The notes below the pieces were generated by a model. That model did no database searches, was not told where the DNA came from, and saw nothing but the letters and a program-made list of their open reading frames with translations. A stretch of 64,000 bases of DNA. Origin: CAZUXY01 sp964624235. GTDB taxonomy: Bacteria; Spirochaetota; UBA4802; UBA5368. The number at the start of each line of letters is the position of its first letter. Position 1 is the stretch's first letter. The position numbers and the translations under genes were made by a program. Positions 16,759 through 26,093 of the stretch are shown in pieces. The stretch covers positions 45,019-109,018 of the forward strand of contig CAZUXY010000003.1 of NCBI GenBank assembly GCA_964624235.1. The letters are read 5' to 3'.

Positions 16759-18411
16759 TTATTGTCTCATCAAATCGTTGTAATTGCGCTGGTAATTCTG
16801 GTTTGAAGGATCTCTTTTAACTGCCTCGCCGTACCAGTAGCGTGCGTTAGCAAGATCGTTAAGTTTAAAGCGGTACATCCAGCCTAGATATCCCGCAGGC
16901 CATGCGTAATCGCGGTGGTAATTGGCGGCTTCTTTAAGATACTTGATGGCTTGGTCGTACTTACCAAGTTTTTCATAGCTGTAACCGAGGTTGGCAAGAC
17001 TGTATTTGTATCTGGGATCGTGCTTAAGAGATATATGATAATACTTCACAGAATTGTTATAATCATTTTTCAAAAGGTAGATATATGCTATCTCGCTCCA
17101 TGCATTTGCATAATCAGGTTTTACTTTTACCGCTTTCTGAAATTGTTCCATCGCTTCGTTCAGCTTATTGAGACGACGGTAACCGATGCCGAGATTGAGT
17201 ATACCCAGGGGATAGTTTGGATATTTCTGGAGCACTATCTTGTACATCTCGAGCGCCCTTTCAAGCTGATTGAGACGATCGTATACGACACCGAGATTCA
17301 TATAACCGGTCTTGAATTCGGGATCTATTTCGACGGCTTTTGAAAAGGATTTTTCAGCGAGGTCGAATTTCCTCTGATCAAGGTAAATAACACCGAGATT
17401 GTTGTGTGCGTCGGTCAAGAAGTTGTTTAACCTAATGGCTTTTAATAGATAATCTTCTTCCTTGGCATCGTCATAACCGTAAATCCTGCTTAACAGGAAG
17501 TAGGCTTCGGCGTTGTTGGGATTAATTTCAAGCGCTTTGCGTGTTTCCTGCTCGCAGAGCTGCCATTTGTTGGGGTATTTGTTTTTATCGGCCTCCTGAT
17601 AATAACGAGCGAGGGAGAGATGTGCTTCATCGAGATTTGGGCTTATTTCCAGGGCCTTTTTACTGTATTCATACGATTTTTCAACCAGGCTAGTATCGAC
17701 AGTATTGGAATAATTTCTCAGTTCCCAGTATCTCAGGGAATATGCTTTTCCTAAACCGGCGTATGCAAGGCTGTAATTTCTGTCGATGGAAATAGCTTTA
17801 TTAAACATTTCAATTGCTTTTACGTAATTGAGCTTGTTCAGCAGGAATTCCTGTCCTTTAACGTAGTATTCATATGCACTGACGTTGGTGGTGAAGTTCT
17901 GTGTTATCTTGGTTTTTATGTCTTTGGTAATGGCGATATTGGTCTCATTGATGATCTTCAGTGCAATTTCGTCCTGAAGTTCAAAGATATTATCAATCAT
18001 ACCGTCGCTCTGCACCTGCTTAAGTATCTTATGGCTTTCTACTTCCACTAGTTTGGCGTTAATTCGTATACGGTTGCCGTATTTTGCGAAATTACCCACA
18101 ACCACGATATCAGCTCCCAGGGCTTTCCCCGCTTTTTTGGCCTTGGTTTCGTCGACGATGCCGGCCTGACCCAGCTGTACTTCTTTAAAAACCTTATCAA
18201 CGTTGACCCGGTCGATAACGATATAGTCAGGAACATTCTTGAGTTTGTAAGAAATGGAATCAGCCAGACCGACCTCAAGCCAGCCTATTGATTTATCTTT
18301 TGTAAGATTTGAGAAAGATGACACACCGATGGTTTTTTCTGCAAAAAGTGCGCTGGAAAAAAGGATAACAGCGCAAAGGAAAAGTGGATAAAAAAGGTAT
18401 TTCCTTTTCAT
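16759..18411 (-). CDS. Exported TPR-repeat protein with N-terminal CsgG/TolB-like domain
   Basis: A 550-aa protein with a signal peptide (about 1-24, hydrophobic core ending ALFA). Residues about 26-150 resemble the FlgO/CsgG/TolB-N fold found in TPR-containing sensors (IGVSSFSNLTKDKSIGWLEV, GKALGADIVVVGNFAKYGNR). Residues about 175-545 are ten or so tetratricopeptide repeats (for example AYAGLGKAYSLRYWE, AYFLLSRIYG, DAHNNLGVIYLDQRKFDLAE, AWSEIAYIYLLKNDYNNSVK). It is probably periplasmic or outer-membrane associated and acts as a protein-protein scaffold; no partner is evident. AGGAG precedes the ATG by 8 bases. It runs toward oriC and ends in its own terminator. Confidence 0.88.
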   Translation of the reverse strand: MKRKYLFYPLFLCAVILFSSALFAEKTIGVSSFSNLTKDKSIGWLEVGLADSISYKLKNVPDYIVIDRVNVDKVFKEVQLGQAGIVDETKAKKAGKALGADIVVVGNFAKYGNRIRINAKLVEVESHKILKQVQSDGMIDNIFELQDEIALKIINETNIAITKDIKTKITQNFTTNVSAYEYYVKGQEFLLNKLNYVKAIEMFNKAISIDRNYSLAYAGLGKAYSLRYWELRNYSNTVDTSLVEKSYEYSKKALEISPNLDEAHLSLARYYQEADKNKYPNKWQLCEQETRKALEINPNNAEAYFLLSRIYGYDDAKEEDYLLKAIRLNNFLTDAHNNLGVIYLDQRKFDLAEKSFSKAVEIDPEFKTGYMNLGVVYDRLNQLERALEMYKIVLQKYPNYPLGILNLGIGYRRLNKLNEAMEQFQKAVKVKPDYANAWSEIAYIYLLKNDYNNSVKYYHISLKHDPRYKYSLANLGYSYEKLGKYDQAIKYLKEAANYHRDYAWPAGYLGWMYRFKLNDLANARYWYGEAVKRDPSNQNYQRNYNDLMRQ

Positions 18412-18759
18412 GACGATTGCTCCTGTAAAATTGTTGAAATCAAACGTTTATCACTGAAATTTGTACAAATATTACTACAAGGATATAAATAAGAAAAGTA
18501 AAATTTTATTCGGGGTTCTACCTTTTATAACACTTTTTAGATATATGAATCTTCAGAAAAGAAAGAATATTCGATAAATTAATATTAAACAAAACAGTAC
18601 AATTGATTTCTTTGGATTAATCTGGTATACACGTGATCAGTTATCATGATATTCAAAACAACGGATGAATGCAACTTTATGGTGAATATAAAGGTTGTGT
18701 ATTTAGATCTAAATATTAAGCGGTGCATATAGCGGTTAAATATAAATGAGCATACCGTC
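18412..18759. other. Intergenic region between divergent TPR and SGNH-like genes
   Basis: 348 bases, A+T-rich. The AGGAG ribosome binding site of the TPR gene is at its left end. I see no RNA gene, clear promoter pair, terminator or repeat in it. Confidence 0.5.
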
Positions 18760-19350
18760 ATGAAGTATAGAACTGGAGTGTCAGTACTAATTAAAGGAGG
18801 TAGCATACCCGCGGGGACTGATACTGTAAAAGGGTATCCTGGTAAATTGTATGAACGTTTCAAGGCTTCGGGATTGAGAATATTAAACGATTCGACAACA
18901 GGTGCAACGACTTTTAATGGAATTGCAGAACTAACGGAAAAATTTGATGAAAACAGTCCCGGGATGCTGGTGTTACACTATGGCATTGATGATATGTACA
19001 AGCCGGTATATCGTTCGGAATTCAAGGAAAACCTCGTCCAGATGTGCAGAAGGGGACATGAGCGTGGAATCACAATACTATTACCGACATTTCATACTTT
19101 CAAGAAAATAGGTGAAGCACAGGCGGCCGAGATATACTATAGAACAATAAGAGAAGTGGCAATGGATCTGTCATGCGTCTATATACCCGTTCATATCATT
19201 TGGGATTCGATAATACTGGAACGTGGTCTCAACAGAAGACAGCTTGTACAGGATGATTGCAGATATCTTACCGATGAAGGGCAGGTGCTTATGGCCGAGA
19301 TTATCGGTAATCGCCTTGAAAAACTGATACATTCAATAAGTGGGGACTGA
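18760..19350 (+). CDS. SGNH/GDSL-hydrolase-like protein with altered catalytic residues
   Basis: A 196-aa cytosolic protein whose layout follows SGNH hydrolases: block I at the N-terminus (VSVLIKGGSIPAG, where family members have GDS), block III LHYGIDDM (family GxND), a TFHTFKK segment, and block V DCRYLTDEGQVLMAEII (family DGxHLTxEG). The catalytic His of block V aligns with Tyr, the Asn of block III with Asp and the Asp of block I with Gly, so classical esterase activity is doubtful. No Shine-Dalgarno is obvious before the ATG. It is followed one base after its stop by the PC4-like gene and surely co-transcribed with it. Function unknown; a polysaccharide-binding or non-catalytic role is possible. 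Confidence 0.72.
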   Translation: MKYRTGVSVLIKGGSIPAGTDTVKGYPGKLYERFKASGLRILNDSTTGATTFNGIAELTEKFDENSPGMLVLHYGIDDMYKPVYRSEFKENLVQMCRRGHERGITILLPTFHTFKKIGEAQAAEIYYRTIREVAMDLSCVYIPVHIIWDSIILERGLNRRQLVQDDCRYLTDEGQVLMAEIIGNRLEKLIHSISGD

Positions 19351-19351
19351 A

Positions 19352-19609
19352 ATGGGTGTGATCATAAAGGACATTAAAAAAGCTGGTAATGAAATCATTA
19401 GAATAGAAATTTCCGAGTTCAAAGGGATGGAACTGATAAACATCAGAGTGTGGTATCAGGCTTTTGATCAGGGTGGCAATATGGTATATAAGCCTACACA
19501 GAAGGGAATTGCGGTTAACGTATCCCAGTTTGAGGAATTGAAGGATGGGATTGAAAAAATAGGAAATTATCTGAAAGATCGTAATAGCGGTATTACAGGC
19601 AAAGACTGA
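19352..19609 (+). CDS. PC4/p15-like single-stranded-DNA-binding protein
   Basis: An 85-aa protein resembling the transcriptional coactivator PC4 C-terminal domain, which in bacteria (YdbC-type) binds ssDNA as a dimer. Visible: strands EIIRIEISEFKGMELINIRV and W-Y-Q, then the hallmark GNMVYKPTQKGIAVNVSQF, followed by an amphipathic helix. ATG at 19352 is preferred because GGGG lies about 7 bases upstream and it begins one base after the SGNH-like stop. Its last 17 bases overlap convergently with the following minus-strand gene. Confidence 0.72.
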   Translation: MGVIIKDIKKAGNEIIRIEISEFKGMELINIRVWYQAFDQGGNMVYKPTQKGIAVNVSQFEELKDGIEKIGNYLKDRNSGITGKD

Positions 19610-21071
19610 TTTCTCCTAACTGGTAAAGTGAGAGGATTCCTTCTACGCATATTCCCTGGGCCTTACGTACCTGTATTTCATCATGAAGTATGTTAGGATT
19701 GACGGTTCCTTTAATTACATCTTCAATAAGAAAGCCTGCCGGCGGATAGAGATTTTTCAGCAGGCGGTTAAGAGTTTTTTTATGCAATGACTTGCAGGCG
19801 GTCGATAGCGGAAACCATCCGGTTTCGAGCAGCAATCGATTGTAATCATCTCCTTTCTCGAAACTCAAAAGCAAGTATTCGAAACTATCAGGTGAAGGAT
19901 GTATTTTCTGAATTTTCAGTTTCCTGTAATTACTGACTGTTTTTGCCTGTGAAATAATAATTTCCCGTATTGAAGGATGTCTGGACCCCACTAACTGAAT
20001 GAGCTCATGCAGTCTCTTTTCGGTAACATGTTTTTTGATCATTGGTAAAAGAACATCAGGATCGCCGGATGCTGCATGAGCTATATCTCGCTCCGGGGTT
20101 ATAGAAAGAGTATTGTAGAACAGATTATTTCTGTCCATTTCAGTGAACCAATCGGCAATATTCCTGGAGTTGAATACATTCAAAGCTGAGATGAATTCCA
20201 CCAGAGGTTTCACTGACATGAACAGCCTGCCGTACCAGGATCCTTTTTCTCGTCTCAGTAGATGAAAAATAGCTTCTTCCACAGAGTATATTCCTCCGGC
20301 AAGGTCCCTGCGACTGAGAGGTGTAACTGATTTAAACCTGACCATCATGGTTTTGACATCGGAAATAGTGGCTGATGAGAGATTTCTCTTTATTAATGAA
20401 ACCTTGTCGGGTAAGGCGATTATAAGCAGACACAGCTGGTATATGGTCAAAAGGTTTTCCGTGTAAAGGGTAAAGAATAGGCCCTGTATCTCAGCGTCGC
20501 TGCAGGTTTCCAGGATCGTGGTGATTCTGGGAAAAAGGCTAAGGGGGTTTTTGAAAAAATTAAATATTTCCGAATCCGTAAGATCGGGAGCGCATCCATA
20601 ATAAAGCTTTTTAGAAAACTTTCTGATAAATTCTACGGTAAATAGTATTGATAACTGTTTTTCTGAATTTTCATGCAATGAAACGACATCTATACGAAAA
20701 TGCGGATCAGATAAAGTGACAGGTATAGAATTTTTTAAAGCCGGATTGAAAAATAAGGATTTCAAAGAGATAGAAACCTTTAAAGACAGGGAGAGAGACA
20801 GTCGTACTCCAGGAAAGGCAGATTCAAGGTAATCTCGAAGTTTGAGCGTATCATCGGTAGTGAAACCAAGACAGAAAAGGTACACTGTTTCCCGGATATT
20901 AATGCCTTCGATTGAAATACTGCAGAACAGGGTGGATCCGTCTGGTAATATATTATAATCCTGAACTGGTGAATATGCAAGATTTGCAGTATTATCCAGG
21001 GATCGGACAAAATCCTCATAACCAGGGAGCAGCAGTGCTGTTATTAATCTGGAGGCTGAATTACGCACCAT
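19593..21071 (-). CDS. Uncharacterised 492-aa protein
   Basis: I do not recognise this family. It has no signal peptide and no clear membrane segment, is predominantly helical after residue 150, and is rich in Leu, Ile and Ser. The first 150 residues look alpha/beta (NILPDGSTLFCSISIEGINI). The remainder contains stretches such as IADWFTEMDRNNLFYNTL and LLPMIKKHVTEKRLHELIQL that give a vague impression of helical repeats such as FliG- or HEAT-like units, which I could not confirm. Base composition resembles the neighbours. It is divergent from the radical SAM gene, sharing a 97-base intergenic region, and convergent with the PC4-like gene. Confidence 0.75.
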   Translation of the reverse strand: MVRNSASRLITALLLPGYEDFVRSLDNTANLAYSPVQDYNILPDGSTLFCSISIEGINIRETVYLFCLGFTTDDTLKLRDYLESAFPGVRLSLSLSLKVSISLKSLFFNPALKNSIPVTLSDPHFRIDVVSLHENSEKQLSILFTVEFIRKFSKKLYYGCAPDLTDSEIFNFFKNPLSLFPRITTILETCSDAEIQGLFFTLYTENLLTIYQLCLLIIALPDKVSLIKRNLSSATISDVKTMMVRFKSVTPLSRRDLAGGIYSVEEAIFHLLRREKGSWYGRLFMSVKPLVEFISALNVFNSRNIADWFTEMDRNNLFYNTLSITPERDIAHAASGDPDVLLPMIKKHVTEKRLHELIQLVGSRHPSIREIIISQAKTVSNYRKLKIQKIHPSPDSFEYLLLSFEKGDDYNRLLLETGWFPLSTACKSLHKKTLNRLLKNLYPPAGFLIEDVIKGTVNPNILHDEIQVRKAQGICVEGILSLYQLGEISLCL

Positions 21072-21168
21072 GATAACGATTGATATTTATATGGAAATTA
21101 AGATCATGGAAATTAATTTAGGGTAAAATATAATTTCGATCAATAGAAATAACCGCCGGTGTATAGAT

Positions 21169-23079
21169 ATGAGATTACTCTTTATACAATTGCCGCTGAT
21201 GGACCACGGACACCATTATGTACTTGGCAATATTCCTTATGCTACGTCAACACTGGCGGCTTATCTGAAAAAAAACTTTAATAGCTCGATTCAAATAGAT
21301 CACTTACCTTCTGTGATTGCTCATTTCGGCTCAAACGGCATAATTGAGAGATACATAACCAGTACCGCTCCGGATTGTATTTGTTTTACATCGTATCTTT
21401 GGAATGTCGAGAGAAACCTGAGTATTATAAGAAATGTACGGGAAAAGTTGACTGATGTAAAGATAATAATGGGAGGTCCTGAAATAGTACCCGGGTCATG
21501 GGTCTTGAACAAGAACAGGGACGAGGTTGATGTATTTGTAGTAGGTGAAGGTGAATGGTTTTTCAGTTGCTATATGTGTGGATCAACTCAATGGCTTCAT
21601 CACACAATGATAAACGGCAACAGGGTATTCATACAACCGCAGGAAGAGCTTTTACCTGTTGAAAAAATAGTGGAACCCGTATTGAACCGGCATTTACATC
21701 CGATGATTGACGGATCTCTGTTCTATGAAATGACCAGAGGATGTCCATACCGGTGCACCTATTGCTATTATTCAAAGAACTGCAAAACGGTGCGCGAACT
21801 CCCTTTTGAACACCTGCTGGATTTCCTCGATTCGAAATATCAATTCGAACTGAAAGAAATCTATCTGCTGTCACCAACGTTTAATATTACACCAGGTTTC
21901 CATGATAAACTGAAAGAACTCGCGTTGAGGAACAACGGAATAGAACTTCACACAGAAATGAGAACAGAAAATATAGACAGAAAAACAGCTTTACTACTCC
22001 ATGAAGCTGGATTCAGAAGTTTGGAGGTGGGTCTTCAGACAATTACAGAAAAATCCAGGAAGAAAATTAAAAGAACAGGCAGAGTTGAAGAAGAACTGCA
22101 GGGGATGGAATTTCTAAAAGAGGCGGGAATAGATCTGAAAATCGGCATCATTCCAGGTCTACCCGGAGATTCACCTGAGGGTTTTCAAAAAACAGTGGAC
22201 CATCTGACAGAAAGAGGTTTTGCAGAAAACATCGAACTATATCCACTGATGCTCCTGCCGGGTACAGCAATAAGAGACCACGGGGACAGATCCGAAGTTC
22301 AATATCAACATAAGCCTCCTTACTTCTTAAAGAAAGGATGGGGCTTTAATTTTAATGACATCCAAAACCTGATAAATGAAACTGAAAAAACCACCGGTTT
22401 AACTCACAACATCAGAAGATTACCGGACTTCTGTGTAGAAGAAAAGAACGGACTGGTTTCGGGAATCAGTTTTTGGGCGGATTCTATTGCTGCATGGGAT
22501 GGTAAACGCTTTGCTCAGCATATAGATACCGCAGTATTTACTTTTTTTATTAATCTGATATATCCTCAGATGCTCGCAGACGGGTTGCAGGTGCTGTTCA
22601 ACGGGCTGCCCACGGAACATCAATTATACCACATAGTTTTTTCAACGGACGAATTGCTGAATGAAAGCGTTATTTCAACATTTTTAATGAACTCTGACAG
22701 GGACAGTTTTCAAAGAAGAATCCACTTGTATTCTGAATGGGAAAACGGATTTTCAATAAGAGCTTATCAGTTGTTTAAGAGTTCGGAAAAATTCATAATA
22801 GCGGAAAAAAAATATGAACTTATCACACCCGTATTCAGGATTGACAGAGTTAATGCAGCAATATTGGATTTTTATCCATCAGACGATCCACCTGATGTGG
22901 TGATAGCGGAAGGGGAGTTTGGTTTTATTAAAAATATAATAACTGAACGATATCGGGATTGTAATGAAAGAATTTCCTTTGAAAATAAAAAAGAGAAAAA
23001 GGATTTTTACAGATCGGCGGAAATAGAATACATCGAATGGCCGTATAATTTCACAATAATGAAGTTTAAAAACAGTTAA
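21169..23079 (+). CDS. B12-binding-type radical SAM protein
   Basis: A 636-aa protein. The N-terminal 140 residues have the arrangement of a cobalamin-binding-like domain (MRLLFIQLPLMDHGHHYVLG, VKIIMGGPEIVPGSW, VDVFVVGEGEW), though no DxHxxG cobalamin motif is visible. The radical SAM cluster motif CxxxCxxC is at Cys192, Cys196 and Cys199 (TRGCPYRCTYCYYSKN), followed by the TIM-barrel elements LEVGLQTITEKSRKKIKR and IGIIPGLPGDSPEGF. The C-terminal 200 residues are unassigned. Members of this group methylate or rearrange diverse substrates; the substrate here is unknown. Its stop overlaps the stop region of the convergent GGDEF gene by four bases. Confidence 0.85.
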   Translation: MRLLFIQLPLMDHGHHYVLGNIPYATSTLAAYLKKNFNSSIQIDHLPSVIAHFGSNGIIERYITSTAPDCICFTSYLWNVERNLSIIRNVREKLTDVKIIMGGPEIVPGSWVLNKNRDEVDVFVVGEGEWFFSCYMCGSTQWLHHTMINGNRVFIQPQEELLPVEKIVEPVLNRHLHPMIDGSLFYEMTRGCPYRCTYCYYSKNCKTVRELPFEHLLDFLDSKYQFELKEIYLLSPTFNITPGFHDKLKELALRNNGIELHTEMRTENIDRKTALLLHEAGFRSLEVGLQTITEKSRKKIKRTGRVEEELQGMEFLKEAGIDLKIGIIPGLPGDSPEGFQKTVDHLTERGFAENIELYPLMLLPGTAIRDHGDRSEVQYQHKPPYFLKKGWGFNFNDIQNLINETEKTTGLTHNIRRLPDFCVEEKNGLVSGISFWADSIAAWDGKRFAQHIDTAVFTFFINLIYPQMLADGLQVLFNGLPTEHQLYHIVFSTDELLNESVISTFLMNSDRDSFQRRIHLYSEWENGFSIRAYQLFKSSEKFIIAEKKYELITPVFRIDRVNAAILDFYPSDDPPDVVIAEGEFGFIKNIITERYRDCNERISFENKKEKKDFYRSAEIEYIEWPYNFTIMKFKNS

Positions 23080-25214
23080 ACCATATTTGTAATATACGGT
23101 CCTGAGGCACAGGGGATTTTAAGGTCTTTCAATATCTGGTACTCTTCTTCGATCAGCACATTACGTACCAGTACTGGAATGCCGAGTTCATCAGTAAATT
23201 GTTTAAGACCGTTTATAACCTTGATCCTTTCCGGGAAAAGATGCAGGTTCCTGGTAATATGTTCCGAGAAGACCAACAATCTGAAATCTACAATTGAAAG
23301 TGTATTCAAAAGGTCATTGCCGATAAAGCAGTTATCGATTCCCAGGGATATATTAGCGGGTAGAATGTCGTGTAACCCCAATAGATGGTCAGCTTTTATC
23401 TTCTCGGCTGTAAATTCATTGATCAGGAAAATAATCTCCTTGTCCTTGAAATGATTATGAATGGAAGAAATCTGGTCTTCCATATCAAGGGTGTGCACGC
23501 AGGGAAACAGGAGAGGGCAACTCATCTGATCGGAGAAATTATCTCTGAATATGGCCAGAAAACGATCGAGATCAGAAATCCTTGATGTGTTCTTTAACAT
23601 TAAAATATCGGCGAATTCAGATTTGATTATGAAGTTCACCGAAGAAAAGAAATGATATACAGGCTCCAGTGAAATGAGATTATAGGTATTTTTTAATACA
23701 AGGACGTCAGACAATGCAGAACCGCTTTCAATAGTATGATGAACGTCGCCTACTATATTGGCAAAGAAATCTTTTTTTGTATCGAGCATATAGCTGTTTT
23801 TCTGAACTTCGGTAATATCTTTCAGCAATTTTCTCGGGTTTTTTCTGGAGTAATAGATTACGTCGCTTGAGAAAGAAATATCGAAGAGGTAATTGAAGGT
23901 ATAGAGGAAAATATCCATATAAATATCACGGCAGAGGCCGTTGAAGCGTTCTTCATTATATGAAAAGTCCACAATACTGGGAAATAACAAAACGAATTCG
24001 TAGTCGAAAAAACCACTTAGAGCAATATAGGTATCAGACGGGAAGTGATGCTCACATGCCCATAGGATTATATTTTTCAGGTTTTCTATATCCATCTGAA
24101 GATTCCGATCGCCTCTGAAGTCCTCTATTTTAAACAGCGGGATGGCCCTTACTATAAAGATTCCGATACTCCTCACTTCAAAGTCCAGATTTATGATCTG
24201 TTCGAGTACATAAGGCAGAAACGGCAGTTTGGTTACGGGATCGTGAAAAGGATGTTCAATGAAATCACCTTTCTTTCTTTTTAGAAACTCCCAGAAACGG
24301 TCGTTTCGCGCCATGATAGGGCCGAATATATAGCTTTTACCGCGGCCTTCATTTTTAACAGTATAAAGCGCCTGATCGGAGCGGGAAAGCAATTCGGATA
24401 TGTTTGATGCCATAGAGGGATACTCGGCAATACCGGCGCTGAATGAAACGGTAAACTGTTCTTGACTGCCGGGTGGGGAAAAAGGTGTTCCCAGAAGCTG
24501 ATTCCTGATATCATCAATGATCTTCTTTGCTTCGGGCGAGGAAATGCCCGGGAAAAGAATAACGAATTCTTCTCCACCGAATCGTGCAGGGAAAAAGGTA
24601 TCAGAACTATTATTCTTCAATAAGCCGGCCAGTGTCATAAGTACCAGGTCGCCGGTTTGGTGTCCATAGGTATCGTTGATGTTTTTAAAATGATCAAGAT
24701 CGATTATGGCAAGCGATATGACCTGATTTGCCGGATTATCCATTTCCTGACCGCATTGTTTGAAAAATTCCCTGCGATTAAACAGCCTGGTAAGTTCATC
24801 GGTGACTGATAGATGGTAAAACTCATCAAACAATCTGATTTTAGTCAGCACCAGAGCCTTTAACTCTTCCACATTATAAGGTTTTGCAAGATATGCGTCA
24901 GCACCGGTTTGAAGAGCACTGACACGATCATCAACCTTGTTTGAGGAGGAGATAAAAATAAAAGGAATTAGTTTTGTTTTGATTCCTGTACGTATTTTTT
25001 TGCAAAGTTCATAACCATGCATATCAGGCAGGTTAACATCGGAAATAATGATATGCGGCAACTGATAGGTAATATTGCTTAATGCTTCAGATCCGCTGTT
25101 TGCGGTTATGTATGAATGTACTTCGTCTCCGAGGGATTCACAGATTGAACGAATATCATCTGCTTCTTTGGAAACCACCAGGACTGTTTTCTTATGGGAG
25201 TTTTTATCATTCAT
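23076..25214 (-). CDS. Receiver-GGDEF response regulator with degenerate second GGDEF and EAL-like domains
   Basis: A 712-aa cytosolic regulator. REC domain 10-125 with phosphoacceptor Asp59 (SDVNLPDMHG) and KPYNVEEL; GGDEF domain about 135-300 with intact active site GGEEF (213-217) and DLDHFKNINDTYGH, so it should make cyclic di-GMP. The RxxD inhibitory site is not recognisable (NSSD instead). Residues about 310-480 look like a second, inactive GGDEF (VTKLPFLPYVLEQI; DYEFVLLFPSI in place of GGDEF), and about 490-712 like an EAL domain without catalytic acids (NISLGIDNCFIGNDLL; IPCASGPYI at the end). It is the last gene after the macrodomain gene and pyrF, with 12 bases between stop of pyrF and its own start region. 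Confidence 0.85.
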   Translation of the reverse strand: MNDKNSHKKTVLVVSKEADDIRSICESLGDEVHSYITANSGSEALSNITYQLPHIIISDVNLPDMHGYELCKKIRTGIKTKLIPFIFISSSNKVDDRVSALQTGADAYLAKPYNVEELKALVLTKIRLFDEFYHLSVTDELTRLFNRREFFKQCGQEMDNPANQVISLAIIDLDHFKNINDTYGHQTGDLVLMTLAGLLKNNSSDTFFPARFGGEEFVILFPGISSPEAKKIIDDIRNQLLGTPFSPPGSQEQFTVSFSAGIAEYPSMASNISELLSRSDQALYTVKNEGRGKSYIFGPIMARNDRFWEFLKRKKGDFIEHPFHDPVTKLPFLPYVLEQIINLDFEVRSIGIFIVRAIPLFKIEDFRGDRNLQMDIENLKNIILWACEHHFPSDTYIALSGFFDYEFVLLFPSIVDFSYNEERFNGLCRDIYMDIFLYTFNYLFDISFSSDVIYYSRKNPRKLLKDITEVQKNSYMLDTKKDFFANIVGDVHHTIESGSALSDVLVLKNTYNLISLEPVYHFFSSVNFIIKSEFADILMLKNTSRISDLDRFLAIFRDNFSDQMSCPLLFPCVHTLDMEDQISSIHNHFKDKEIIFLINEFTAEKIKADHLLGLHDILPANISLGIDNCFIGNDLLNTLSIVDFRLLVFSEHITRNLHLFPERIKVINGLKQFTDELGIPVLVRNVLIEEEYQILKDLKIPCASGPYITNMV

Positions 25215-25226
25215 ATTTTTTACTAT

Positions 25227-26072
25227 TTACCCGAGACTTGCGTTTATTTCCTTATTGAGCTCATCAAGGGCCAGAACTGACGCTTCCTGAAAAGGGAGAC
25301 CAGGATACCTCTTATATGCATAATTGATGGCACTGGATGAGTTTATTCGATGAATACGATAATCGGGGGAAAGCCTGAGTATGCTGCATACCTGTTCCAC
25401 ACTGCCTCCCTGAGATCCTATACCCGGTATAAGTAAAGGTACCATTTTTCCGGATTCAATGAATATTTTTGAGATCATTGAAAGCTGATCAGGATATGTG
25501 GCGCCCAACACGGCACCCATACCGGGGCTGTGCCATTCTATGATTTTTTTCGCGATATGCACATATAATGGTGCACCGTTTACCTCGACATCCTGAACTT
25601 CACTTGAACTTCTGTTTGAGGTTTTATTAAGAATATAATATCCTTTAAAAGGAAAATTCTCCACGAAAGGGGCTATGGAATCATATCCCATGTAGGGCGA
25701 AAGGGTGACCGCATCCGCATTGAAAAACTCAAAAGCTTCCCTGCTGTAAGCTTCAGCCGTGGTTCCGATATCTCCTCTTTTAACGTCCAGAATTACCGGG
25801 AGGCCCTTTTCGCGGCAGAATCTTATAATATCCACCAGCGCTTTGATGCCATTGATTCCATACTGGGAGAAAAAAGCGTAGTTGGGCTTAACGGCTGATG
25901 GATACACTCCATTTTTAAATAGAGCATTAATGATACTCTTATAAAAAAACAAGATGGTTTTATTGGGGGAACCTTTGTCGAAAGGGATCTGTTCCAGTAC
26001 AGGGTCCAGACCGAGACATACTATTGAATCGTATTTGTATGCGGTTAAAGTAAGCAGATCAGTGTAGTTCAT
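25227..26072 (-). CDS. pyrF: Orotidine 5'-phosphate decarboxylase (type 2)
   Basis: A 281-aa enzyme converting OMP to UMP, last step of pyrimidine synthesis. The catalytic segment VILDVKRGDIGTTAEAYS with its Lys-Asp dyad is complete; VCLGLDP near the N-terminus and LLIPGIGSQGGSVEQV near the C-terminus complete the phosphate site. Length and the DVKRGDIG form identify the longer subfamily 2. It lies 21 bases after the macrodomain gene and 12 before the GGDEF gene. pyrB and pyrC are 35 kb away. Confidence 0.95.
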   Translation of the reverse strand: MNYTDLLTLTAYKYDSIVCLGLDPVLEQIPFDKGSPNKTILFFYKSIINALFKNGVYPSAVKPNYAFFSQYGINGIKALVDIIRFCREKGLPVILDVKRGDIGTTAEAYSREAFEFFNADAVTLSPYMGYDSIAPFVENFPFKGYYILNKTSNRSSSEVQDVEVNGAPLYVHIAKKIIEWHSPGMGAVLGATYPDQLSMISKIFIESGKMVPLLIPGIGSQGGSVEQVCSILRLSPDYRIHRINSSSAINYAYKRYPGLPFQEASVLALDELNKEINASLG

Positions 26073-26093
26073 TGGAACGATGTTTTAAAGGAT

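Noticed and set aside
18793..18801. AAAGGAGGT, a perfect Shine-Dalgarno, inside the SGNH-like gene
   Set aside because: No start codon follows at proper distance; it encodes the Lys-Gly-Gly block I residues.
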